IMG/VR virus record: IMGVR_UViG_3300042519_001398
Span: 1-22,229 of that record
DNA length: 22,229 bases
DNA from: a virus
Direction: 5' to 3' (one strand)
Shown here in pieces: positions 7,474 to 14,425 of the stretch (positions within the stretch are counted from its first letter, which is position 1; each line of letters opens with the position of its first letter). The notes under the pieces are model-generated. The model did no database searches. It was not told the DNA's origin and saw nothing but the letters and a program-made list of their open reading frames with translations. The position numbers and the translations under genes are program-made.

Positions 7474-7788
7474 ATGCCTAGAGTAAACCAAATTCAGCTT
7501 CGCAGGGATACTGCTGCTAACTGGACTAGCGTTAACCCTACCCTTGCTGCTGGCGAAGTAGGCTTAGAAACTGACACTCGCTTGATGAAAGCCGGAACCG
7601 GATCTACTGCCTGGACTAGCCTTGCTTACCTTGCAATCCCAGACGCTAGCGTTACTACTGCTAAGTTTGCATCCGCTGCTTCAATAGGTCTAGTAAACGA
7701 CAAAAGCTTTATAGTTCAGACAACGCAACCAACTACAAGGCCAGGCGGAGCAGCCTTAGTTACGGGCGATGTCTGGATCTCCTACTAA
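7474..7788 (+). CDS. Small tail protein with Mtd/hyaluronidase-type N-terminal fibre domain
   Basis: 104 residues from ATG 7474, with GGGAG six bases upstream. The first 55 residues, I-Q-L-R-R-D-T-A-A-N-W-T-S-V-N-P-T-L and then A-A-G-E-V-G-L-E-T-D, match the domain found at the N-terminus of major tropism determinants and of phage hyaluronidases and fibres, where it mediates attachment and trimerisation. Here no large receptor domain follows: only about 45 residues remain, ending in D-V-W-I-S-Y. It may act as a small adaptor for the protein encoded next, 10 bp downstream. No reverse transcriptase or variable repeat accompanies it. Confidence 0.75.
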   Translation: MPRVNQIQLRRDTAANWTSVNPTLAAGEVGLETDTRLMKAGTGSTAWTSLAYLAIPDASVTTAKFASAASIGLVNDKSFIVQTTQPTTRPGGAALVTGDVWISY

Positions 7789-7798
7789 GGGGCTGTAA

Positions 7799-8563
7799 AT
7801 GGCTTCGGGCAATTTTGTAATTTCAGCCACATTTGCTGGCTCTGTAACTCAAACAAATGGTTATTGGTCTTCTACCCCAAACTATGGAAACAACACCTCA
7901 ACCATGTCTGTTTCTTTTTATGTAACTAAAGCATCGGGATTTTCAACTACTTTTGGAGCTGGAACATGGGGAATAATTGTAGATGGGGTTGACTACCAGA
8001 CTTCTTATACTATCTCAGTTCCTGGAGGTTCAACAGTTCTTGTCCACAGCGTTTCTGGCATAGTAATAACTCATAACCCCAATGGAACCCGTTCAGTTGG
8101 TATTAGCGTTTATGGTAGCATCCCCGCTACTTCTTGGACTTCAACATCTGGAAGCACAACGGCGGTATTAGAAGACACGCTACCTGATCCAGTATTTACA
8201 GATTCAACAGTAGTGGCTACTGGCAATGTCGGCACTGCTTACTCGGATGCTGTAGCCGCAAGCAATGCAACAAGCTATTCTGTGTTTTCTGGAGCCCTGC
8301 CTACCAGCCTTACGCTAAACACCTCAACTGGTGCCATTACTGGAACTCCTACGGTTCCTGGAGTATTTACTTTTGTTCTTAGGGCTACTAACGCATCAGG
8401 ATCAGTCAACACTGGCACTTTGACGATTACCGTACTAGGTGGCGGAAAAGTCTGGAACGGAACTGCCTTCGTAGCAGGAACTACAAAAGTTTGGAACGGA
8501 ACTGCTTTCGTTTCCACAACAACAAAGGTTTGGAATGGCTCAGCTTGGGTCAGCTCCACATAA
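7799..8563 (+). CDS. Beta-rich tail protein with Ig-like domain and C-terminal tandem repeats
   Basis: 254 residues from ATG 7799 after AAGGGG. Residues about 1-128 are a beta-rich domain ([19 protein letters not shown]) resembling siphophage tail proteins of the DUF859 type. Residues about 130-212 look like a putative-Ig (He_PIG) domain, with G-T-A-Y-S and L-P[16 protein letters not shown]. The end is three 13-residue repeats of the type KVWNGTAFV. The Ig-like and repeat parts are typical adhesion add-ons that bind carbohydrate on the host surface, so a role in adsorption is inferred. It lies directly before the endolysin gene. Confidence 0.75.
   Translation: MASGNFVISATFAGSVTQTNGYWSSTPNYGNNTSTMSVSFYVTKASGFSTTFGAGTWGIIVDGVDYQTSYTISVPGGSTVLVHSVSGIVITHNPNGTRSVGISVYGSIPATSWTSTSGSTTAVLEDTLPDPVFTDSTVVATGNVGTAYSDAVAASNATSYSVFSGALPTSLTLNTSTGAITGTPTVPGVFTFVLRATNASGSVNTGTLTITVLGGGKVWNGTAFVAGTTKVWNGTAFVSTTTKVWNGSAWVSST
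8447..8551 (+). repeat. 39-bp tandem coding repeats (2.7 copies)
   Basis: Units start at 8447, 8486 and 8525 and encode [26 protein letters not shown] and KVWNGSAWV plus a short end. The invariant Trp and Gly suggest a small beta-hairpin repeat. Synonymous differences between units show that they are not a very recent duplication. Confidence 0.85.
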
Positions 8564-8580
8564 CAAGATAGGAAAATAAA

Positions 8581-9339
8581 ATGAGTTGGTATCCAAAAGT
8601 AGCAGGTATTCAAGACAACGGTTTTGGCGGATCTCGTAACGGGCAGGCGATCAACGGTGTTGTAATTCACCACGTTGCAGGAACTAACGGCCTTAACTAT
8701 GTTGCTAACAAGAACCCACGCAACTCTCACCCCACCTATCACATCTCTAACTCAGGTGCAGTAACAGGAATCGTAAACCCTGAGCGCAGACCTTACTCAA
8801 CAGGTGGACAGCCTGACCCTAGTGCTGTGACTTTTGAGATTGACAACTCATCTGTCGGTGGAGATTGGCCTATCTCATCTGCTGCCCTTGAAGCTTTGAT
8901 AGATGTCATTATCTTTCATGCAAGCATTTCACCAAGAGCCAACCGAGGCTTTGCTAAGAACATCAAAACTCAAGTGCAGAGCGAGTTTTACATTGCTTGG
9001 CATCAGCAGTATGTAGCAACCGCTTGCCCAGGGCCATTTATCCTTTCACAGCTCGATTACATTGTTTCAGAGTGTAACCGCAGGGCATCTCAGGCAGTTG
9101 CACCTGTAGCACCGCCAATCCCAACACCACCACCTACCAGCAACAAGCCAAGGCTATTTAAGTTCTTACGGCGTGGATCAACAGGCTCAAATGTCAAATA
9201 CCTTCAGAGCGTTTTAGGCATCAAGGCTGACGGCATCTTTGGCCCAATCACCGATGCCAGAGTCAGGCAGTTCCAGCGTGAGCAGGGCATTCAGGTGGAT
9301 GGCGTAGTTGGCTGGGTTACTTGGGGCAGGCTTCCTTAG
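8581..9339 (+). CDS. Endolysin: N-acetylmuramoyl-L-alanine amidase with peptidoglycan-binding domain
   Basis: 252 residues behind an AGGAAAATAAA leader. Residues about 22-155 form an Amidase_2/PGRP domain: V-V-I-H30-H31, Y-H-I-S, then W-H141-Q-Q and T-A-C149-P-G. H30, H141 and C149 are the expected zinc ligands for hydrolysis of the amide bond between muramic acid and L-alanine. A proline-rich linker (about 170-187) leads to a PG_binding_1 domain (residues 193-251, L-x-R-G-S-T-G-S-N-V-K-Y-L-Q and D-G-I-F-G-P-I-T). The architecture is classic for lysis of Gram-positive-type walls. No signal peptide is present, so a holin should be needed, but none is encoded beside it. Confidence 0.93.
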   Translation: MSWYPKVAGIQDNGFGGSRNGQAINGVVIHHVAGTNGLNYVANKNPRNSHPTYHISNSGAVTGIVNPERRPYSTGGQPDPSAVTFEIDNSSVGGDWPISSAALEALIDVIIFHASISPRANRGFAKNIKTQVQSEFYIAWHQQYVATACPGPFILSQLDYIVSECNRRASQAVAPVAPPIPTPPPTSNKPRLFKFLRRGSTGSNVKYLQSVLGIKADGIFGPITDARVRQFQREQGIQVDGVVGWVTWGRLP

Positions 9340-9362
9340 ACACGCCGAGAGGCTAAATAAGC

Positions 9363-9389
9363 TTGACATGCAGCCTAAGAGACTAGGCT
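9363..9389 (+). promoter_or_regulatory. Candidate promoter upstream of HTH/metallophosphoesterase pair
   Basis: A perfect TTGACA (9363-9368) is followed after 15 bp by TAGGCT (9384-9389). The -10 is weak and the spacing short. AGCCTA (9372-9377) and TAGGCT (9384-9389) form a 6-bp inverted repeat across the spacer, so part of this could instead be an operator or small hairpin. Confidence 0.4.
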
Positions 9390-9421
9390 AAACCCTGAAG
9401 TACTACATGAAGGAGACGATC

Positions 9422-9646
9422 ATGCTAAAAGGGCTTACCCCGCCTGAAAAGGAACACATCTGCGCATTCATTAGAACTGCCGTAGAAAAGCTAGACAAGG
9501 ACGACTACAAAATCCTTGAAGACAACCTTGCTGACACCAGATGGAACCACGCTAACTTAGCCACAGCTCTAACTGAGCGTGGTTTTAAGTGTTATGCTGA
9601 TCAAGTAAGGCTACACAGAACGGGCAGGTGTATTTGTGCTAAATGA
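9422..9646 (+). CDS. Small HTH-like protein with C-terminal RHRxGxCxC-type motif
   Basis: 74 residues. The start is taken at ATG 9422, placed six bases after AAGGAG; an in-frame ATG at 9407 would lie upstream of that site. The body is helical (residues about 10-60), with an L-A-T-A-L-T-E-R-G-F segment reminiscent of a helix-turn-helix, and it ends V-R-L-H-R-T-G-R-C-I-C. Similar small proteins with a terminal H-R-x-x-x-C-x-C occur in actinophages and are sometimes called HTH or terminase-small-subunit-like; I cannot choose between these from sequence. The stop overlaps the GTG start of the metallophosphoesterase by 11 bp. Confidence 0.75.
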   Translation: MLKGLTPPEKEHICAFIRTAVEKLDKDDYKILEDNLADTRWNHANLATALTERGFKCYADQVRLHRTGRCICAK

Positions 9647-10601
9647 CTTGAGGCCACAACCTAAATGGGATCTGGTGCAACCAGCTAAACCTGTTTACAT
9701 TAACAACCCTAAAGAACCCAAAAAGGTTAAGTCCAAGCAAAAGGTCTGGGTGGTTTTGCCTGACCCGCAAATTGGCTACCGTCATATTGACAACCAGTGG
9801 TTGCCGTTTCACGATGAGGGCGCTATTGATGTAGCGCTTCAAATTACTAACTGGCTTTACCATAACGATCGCGTCGATGGCGTAATTAACTTAGGTGACT
9901 TTCTGGATCTACCAAGCCAAGGTCGCTTTGAACAAGAAGCTGCATTTGCCGGCACAACTCAAGCAGCATTTGATAGAGGTCATAAGTTCTTGCAGGAGCA
10001 ACGAGCTGCAGCTGGTCCTAATGCTGAGATTGTTTTGATTGAAGGTAATCACGATCGCAGACTTGAGAAATTTATTATGATCAACGCTGCTAGCGCGTGG
10101 GGGCTCAAGCGAGCTAACATGGAAGAGCTACCAGTAATGAGCATTCCTTATCTACTTAGACTTGATGAGATCGGAGTACAGTACATTGATGCCTACCCAG
10201 CGGGAGCCTATTGGCTTACTGATAGTCTCAGGGCCATCCACGGAACAAAAGCAAGGTCAAACGGATCTACAGCAGCCGCTTACACCAACGCAGACCCACA
10301 CATCTCAACCATTTTTGGACACTCCCACAGACTTGAAATTCAGTCCAAGACCGTCTTTAACCGTGACGGATCTATTAAATCAGTCGCCGTCAGTCCGGGA
10401 TGCTTATGTCGAGTTGATGGAGCGGTTCCTAGCGTTAATGGATCCACAGGAATTGACGGAACTTCGGCCAGGTACTACGAGAACTGGCAAAACGGAATCT
10501 TGATTGTAACGATTGAAGACGAGAAGCCATATTTCGAGCTAGTGCAGATCAATGACAGTGTGGCTTACTTCAGGGGACAGAAGTTTAAATCTACTTTGTA
10601 G
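9636..10601 (+). CDS. Calcineurin-like metallophosphoesterase
   Basis: 321 residues from a GTG at 9636 (AGGTG upstream). The dimetal phosphoesterase motifs are in order: D43-P-Q, G87-D88-F-L-D, G137-N-H-D140, I-H202-G and G228-H-S-H231. These residues coordinate the two metal ions for phosphodiester or phosphomonoester hydrolysis. The first 35 residues are basic and lack a signal peptide, so the enzyme is cytosolic. Such enzymes are frequent in actinophages and may act on nucleic acids (Mre11/SbcD-like chemistry) or nucleotides; the substrate cannot be deduced. The gene is the last on the plus strand and ends 11 bp inside the end of the convergent HNH gene. Confidence 0.9.
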   Translation: MLNDLRPQPKWDLVQPAKPVYINNPKEPKKVKSKQKVWVVLPDPQIGYRHIDNQWLPFHDEGAIDVALQITNWLYHNDRVDGVINLGDFLDLPSQGRFEQEAAFAGTTQAAFDRGHKFLQEQRAAAGPNAEIVLIEGNHDRRLEKFIMINAASAWGLKRANMEELPVMSIPYLLRLDEIGVQYIDAYPAGAYWLTDSLRAIHGTKARSNGSTAAAYTNADPHISTIFGHSHRLEIQSKTVFNRDGSIKSVAVSPGCLCRVDGAVPSVNGSTGIDGTSARYYENWQNGILIVTIEDEKPYFELVQINDSVAYFRGQKFKSTL

Positions 10602-11208
10602 CGTCCTCTACACGGCGCTTTTCAGCCTCTAGCAGCTCCTGAGTAGTAGCCTTTGTAACGTCGTTGTGCGCCTCGTACGCGCCCTCAGGCACAAAAGGTA
10701 GAGTTTGATCAGGGCGCTCGCCATAATGCGGGTCATTTACTCCGTGCCAAGTATTGTGACAGTATGAGCAGATCCGGTGAACGTTGCCCGGAGCATTGTT
10801 CATTGTGTTCTTATCTGGGCCGTGATGCCTGTCTGTAGCAGCTCTACCAATACAACCAACGATCGGCACTACGCCACCGCCAGCAAATTTAAGATTGGCC
10901 CATTCGCAGATCATTCCAACTTCAATAGGATACATTTCTGCAGCACGCTTACGTCCGGTAGAGATCGGATCCTTGTAGCTACCAATGTCTTTTGTGCCAC
11001 CGTAGCCATCTTCAATGTAGCCTGTATCGGCCAAGGAAGCTGGGCCTGAAAGGGTAAGCGACCCAGCCTCCTTAACCTCTCCGGTAGGAGAGAAGACTAA
11101 CCCGCCACCGCAGCAGCAAGTTCCATCGAAGTCTTCTTCCCAAGCTTTTTCACATTCGTTACAAAATCCAGATCTGCAAAGGTAGCAGAACTCATCGCCA
11201 ATACTCAT
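10591..11208 (-). CDS. HNH endonuclease with N-terminal cysteine-rich domain
   Basis: 205 residues with the start taken at ATG 11208, 17 bp inside the end of the primase gene; an upstream in-frame ATG at 11265 lies deeper in that gene. Residues 8-33 have CYLC, CNEC and CCC, a probable zinc-ribbon. The HNH core is near residues 126-155: D-R-H128-H129-G-P-D-K-N, N-V-H-R-I-C147-S-Y-C150-H151-N-T-W-H155. The His pair and the CxxCH cluster supply the metal site of the beta-beta-alpha nuclease. It sits at the end of the replication block, so it may be a free-standing HNH element or a DNA-processing enzyme for replication or packaging. Confidence 0.86.
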   Translation of the reverse strand: MSIGDEFCYLCRSGFCNECEKAWEEDFDGTCCCGGGLVFSPTGEVKEAGSLTLSGPASLADTGYIEDGYGGTKDIGSYKDPISTGRKRAAEMYPIEVGMICEWANLKFAGGGVVPIVGCIGRAATDRHHGPDKNTMNNAPGNVHRICSYCHNTWHGVNDPHYGERPDQTLPFVPEGAYEAHNDVTKATTQELLEAEKRRVEDATK

Positions 11209-13678
11209 CACGTTCTTCTTTCTCGACGATAGATTCAGTTGACATGGCCAAGTTAACCAATTCAACGCCAGTGAACATTCTAATGCCTGCTGTGTCAGTC
11301 TCTCCTACGTTTAGGCGCGATCTGATCTCACGGGCTATGGCGTTCTGGGTAATAAACTTCTCACCATTGTCAATACACCAGTCACGATAAGCGTTGAAGA
11401 CTGAGGTCTTTGTAGCGGTACCAGTTGCAGCAAGTACCAGACGCTCATCAATAAACTTAGCAATGTGGTCTTCTTCATGGCGGTAGGTTAAAGTAGCCAA
11501 CCTAATTGACTCAGGCTCGTTGAAGCCCTGAGTAGTAACACGTACAGCGCCATCTATCATCCACTGCAAGATTCCAGCACCCTCTTTGTCAACCATTAGC
11601 TGAGCAAAGTTTTCGCGACGCTTCTCGCTAGGGATAGTTATGTTGAAGTCGATCTTACGTAGTCTTCTCCAGAAACCATCACCACCAGACTTTACAGCTG
11701 GTAGGTGGTTAACGGCTAGGAACAGCGTATGCGTAGGCTTGAAGTCAAAGAAGTTCTGATTCATAAACCGAGCTGACAGCGTGTCGCCACCAGTTAGCAT
11801 CTTGACTCGCGACTCATTAAATTTTCCATCCGGACGGGTCTCAGAAGCCATGGCAAAGCGAACGCCACGCAACCGAGCAATCTCGGTAGGGTGTGTCGTG
11901 TTGCTGGCATCCAACAAGAAGTTCTCAGGCATGGTTGCGGCATAATCGCCTAGGATTCCTGCTACTACGTCTAGAAGGGTCGATTTACCGTTCGCTCCCG
12001 ATCCGACAAGCACCGGAAGCACATGGAACCTCGAGTCTCCGAAGAGCGAGGCTCCAAGCAGTTCTTGCAGATACGCAATTCTCTCAGGGTCTTGGAGTAC
12101 GTCTTTGAGAAAGGTATCCCAGAGAGGAGTGTCAACTTTATTCGGAGATACAGTCGTCTGGCGCGTAACAAGATCGACCCTACGATCTGCCTCGCGTATC
12201 TCACCCGTCTGTAAATTAACAATCCCCTTTGGTGTGCAGAGGTCATTGGGTTGAGAGTCCATCTCGAGTGCTTGGACTTGAACTTCTGGATCTGTTCCAG
12301 CGATGGTGATTGCATTTACTATCCTATCTTTGTTAACGGAAGACTGCGCCCATTTGACTTGATCATCGTTCGCAGGTGTTTGTACAATAAATTCAGCAGC
12401 ATCGATAGCTGCTTGATATAGCGCTTTTTCTTTGTCCTGAACAAAACGTCCACCATCCCAGCGGAACCATCCAAGATCAGGCACAAACTTATAATGTCCT
12501 TGGTTGAAATAAACTAGGCGACGTGCATTAGCCGAGTCAGTGCGTCCATAAGTTCCGTAGCTAGCCCTGTAGACTTCGACAAGTTGATCGAAGTCAAAAT
12601 CCTGATTAGCTGATGGCTCCCCAAGGACGCTGGTCGGGTCGCCTAAGAAAAAATCTGAGTGCTTGTGCCTGCGTAGTTCTTGCTCAAGCTTGTCAGAGGT
12701 AAAGGTCTCTACTTTTGCAACTGCCCACTTGTTAGCACCTTGGATCTCTCCCTGATGCATCTCGCGCTTAGGCGCAAGTGTTAAGAAGTACTTAAACCTT
12801 TCTGATACTAGGCCAAACAATTCCTCATAGGTAGCTTCAGTAATGCAACCATTCCGGTGCGAGGCGTTGATCAACACTAACTGCTGTAGTAGCCAGCCGT
12901 GTCGAGACTTAGGTGCCCCGTTAGTTGGCCTAACGCCTGCAAATAAGGATGGGGTGAATTGGCAGTCATGGGCCGCAAACTCCCATTCGCTAGCCCCTGA
13001 GATCAACTCGTACTCACCCGGCATTGAAGCTTCTCCGCTTATACCGTGAGCTACTAGCACATCATTAATCTCGTCAATTGTAATTGGACGCCAATTATCG
13101 TGCAGTACTGTGACTACTGGTACTGGGTTTTCTGCATCCTTAAAGTTGCGAGATCCTGGAACACGGAAGATCCTTGGTAGGTCAAATACGCTATCGAGCT
13201 GAATGTTTTGTGATGCAGCTAAGAACTTGCAGAACGCTCCCCAGCGATTCAATACACCGGTTGCAAGTGCGTTGTCCATGTGATCATCTTCGATTGCCCA
13301 GTAAGGCTGAATGCCGTGTCCTGAGTAAACGGTTGCTGTTGGTCCAACACCGATTACATCGGTGATCAGCTGAACAAAGTCACGTGCAGCTTTAACTGAT
13401 CCAGCTCCGCCATCTTTGTAATCAATGTCAATATATACGGCAGCTAACCTCTCGATGTCTCTGGCCATTGCGCGACCGTTAACTGATGATGGGTTAATCT
13501 CGAACCATATATTGTTATCAAGCGCATCGAGCGCTGAGATAACTGAGTCGGCAAGATCAACCTTAATTGTCTTAGCCATAAACTTTTGCTTGGATGACTG
13601 GTAAGCGATAGTTACGTTGTCGTCCGAAGACCTGCCTAATCTTTCGAGAAGGTCTTTAAATTGGGATGATGAGTCCAC
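11192..13678 (-). CDS. PrimPol / D5-like primase-helicase fusion
   Basis: 828 residues from a GTG at 13678 preceded by AAAGGATATC. The N-terminal primase-polymerase domain shows D84-I-D86, S119-G-H-G122 with W127, and D166-L-P-R-I-F-R-V-P-G-S-R-N. A linker with a D5_N-type region follows, then an SF3 helicase: Walker A G559-S-G-A-N-G-K-S-T, a region with M-A-S-E-T-R-P (about 610-616), and F-L-A-V-N-H-L-P with F-W-R-R-L (about 653-673). It should unwind the fork and make primers, in place of separate DnaG and DnaB. The gene lies downstream of the SSB-like gene across a 94-bp spacer with two hairpins. Confidence 0.94.
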   Translation of the reverse strand: MDSSSQFKDLLERLGRSSDDNVTIAYQSSKQKFMAKTIKVDLADSVISALDALDNNIWFEINPSSVNGRAMARDIERLAAVYIDIDYKDGGAGSVKAARDFVQLITDVIGVGPTATVYSGHGIQPYWAIEDDHMDNALATGVLNRWGAFCKFLAASQNIQLDSVFDLPRIFRVPGSRNFKDAENPVPVVTVLHDNWRPITIDEINDVLVAHGISGEASMPGEYELISGASEWEFAAHDCQFTPSLFAGVRPTNGAPKSRHGWLLQQLVLINASHRNGCITEATYEELFGLVSERFKYFLTLAPKREMHQGEIQGANKWAVAKVETFTSDKLEQELRRHKHSDFFLGDPTSVLGEPSANQDFDFDQLVEVYRASYGTYGRTDSANARRLVYFNQGHYKFVPDLGWFRWDGGRFVQDKEKALYQAAIDAAEFIVQTPANDDQVKWAQSSVNKDRIVNAITIAGTDPEVQVQALEMDSQPNDLCTPKGIVNLQTGEIREADRRVDLVTRQTTVSPNKVDTPLWDTFLKDVLQDPERIAYLQELLGASLFGDSRFHVLPVLVGSGANGKSTLLDVVAGILGDYAATMPENFLLDASNTTHPTEIARLRGVRFAMASETRPDGKFNESRVKMLTGGDTLSARFMNQNFFDFKPTHTLFLAVNHLPAVKSGGDGFWRRLRKIDFNITIPSEKRRENFAQLMVDKEGAGILQWMIDGAVRVTTQGFNEPESIRLATLTYRHEEDHIAKFIDERLVLAATGTATKTSVFNAYRDWCIDNGEKFITQNAIAREIRSRLNVGETDTAGIRMFTGVELVNLAMSTESIVEKEERDEYWR

Positions 13679-13707
13679 GATATCCTTTCAAAATTCAATT
13701 GAGAAGC

Positions 13708-13743
13708 GCGGGTGCCCAGAAAGAGGAGGGACTGGGCACCCGC
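13708..13743 (-). ncRNA. GC-rich 12-bp perfect hairpin between SSB-like and primase genes
   Basis: GCGGGTGCCCAG (13708-13719) and CTGGGCACCCGC (13732-13743) pair perfectly over 12 bp around a 12-base loop. On the transcribed minus strand the loop reads UCCCUCCUCUUU. No U-tract follows the stem, so it is not a canonical terminator; attenuator, RNA processing site or U-tract-less terminator are possible. Confidence 0.75.
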
Positions 13744-13749
13744 TAGTAT

Positions 13750-13785
13750 CTTGACGTCTAGAGAGAGAGGGACTAGAAGGTCAAG
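13750..13785 (-). ncRNA. Second hairpin spanning the stop codon of the SSB-like gene
   Basis: CTTGAC-TCTAG (13750-13761, one unpaired G) pairs with CTAGA-GTCAAG (13773-13785, two unpaired bases) around an 11-base loop that reads UCCCUCUCUCU on the minus strand. The stem contains the TAG stop at 13775-13773. It lies six bases from the perfect hairpin and has a similar pyrimidine loop. Confidence 0.6.
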
Positions 13786-14399
13786 ACGTTTTGTACTGCA
13801 GTAACTGATACGCCAAGGTTCTCGGCAATCTCTTCTGCAGTGAAACCATTAGACTGCAATGTCTCAGCGACCTTAGTCTGCTTTGCGTCTAGTGTTTCAA
13901 CTTTACCACCCTTTACTGGTGTTGCACCAGATGATAGGAGGGCATCAACTGCTGGGCTTGACTTAGCAGCTGATAGCTCAATGCCGTAAAGCTTCACGTC
14001 ATTGTAGCGAGGGTTCTTTGCAGGCTTGGTGCCAACTAGCGTGATCTTAAAATTAGATCCGATCTCTAGCTTGGTCAGGCCCTTACGCTTTAGTTCTTCT
14101 TTCGCGGCTGTCAACTTCTGACCAAATAGGAATACACGGCGCTCGCCAGTATCCTCATCATCTGTTGCATCCTTGTAATCGGTGTCAAGTGTGACCTCGA
14201 TCTGCAGCTTAGGCTTGCCGTCGTCCCAGAATTCTAGCTTGGTTGGGTCGTCGTAGTTGCGTACCTGTACTGTGCGAAGGCCAATGATGGTTCCTTCGTA
14301 TGAGTCTCCAACACCAAAGTCCTTGAAGGACAATGACTTGGATCCACCGCCGGCTAGTAAGTCGTCGACGGTAGGTAGTGCCTCGTTGAATTCATTCAT
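13773..14399 (-). CDS. OB-fold single-stranded DNA-binding candidate with C-terminal HTH
   Basis: 208 residues from ATG 14399 behind AAGGAAACTATA. After a short acidic N-terminus, residues about 30-145 alternate strands with basic and aromatic residues (Y-E-G-T-I-I-G-L, L-Q-I-E-V-T-L, R-R-V-F-L-F-G, F-K-I-T-L-V-G, V-K-L-Y-G-I-E-L), like the phage OB-fold proteins that coat ssDNA. Residues 175-206 look like a helix-turn-helix (G-F-T-A-E-E-I-A-E-N-L-G-V-S-V-T-A-V), where bacterial SSBs carry an acidic partner-binding tail. Placement between the RecB-like nuclease and the primase-helicase fits recombination or replication. The SSB role is inferred from pattern and context. Confidence 0.7.
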   Translation of the reverse strand: MNEFNEALPTVDDLLAGGGSKSLSFKDFGVGDSYEGTIIGLRTVQVRNYDDPTKLEFWDDGKPKLQIEVTLDTDYKDATDDEDTGERRVFLFGQKLTAAKEELKRKGLTKLEIGSNFKITLVGTKPAKNPRYNDVKLYGIELSAAKSSPAVDALLSSGATPVKGGKVETLDAKQTKVAETLQSNGFTAEEIAENLGVSVTAVQNVLTF

Positions 14400-14425
14400 T
14401 ATAGTTTCCTTAGTTTTTTAGTTTG

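Noticed and set aside
7474-7788. Diversity-generating retroelement suggested by the Mtd-type domain
   Set aside because: No reverse transcriptase, template repeat or C-type lectin variable region is present in the window.
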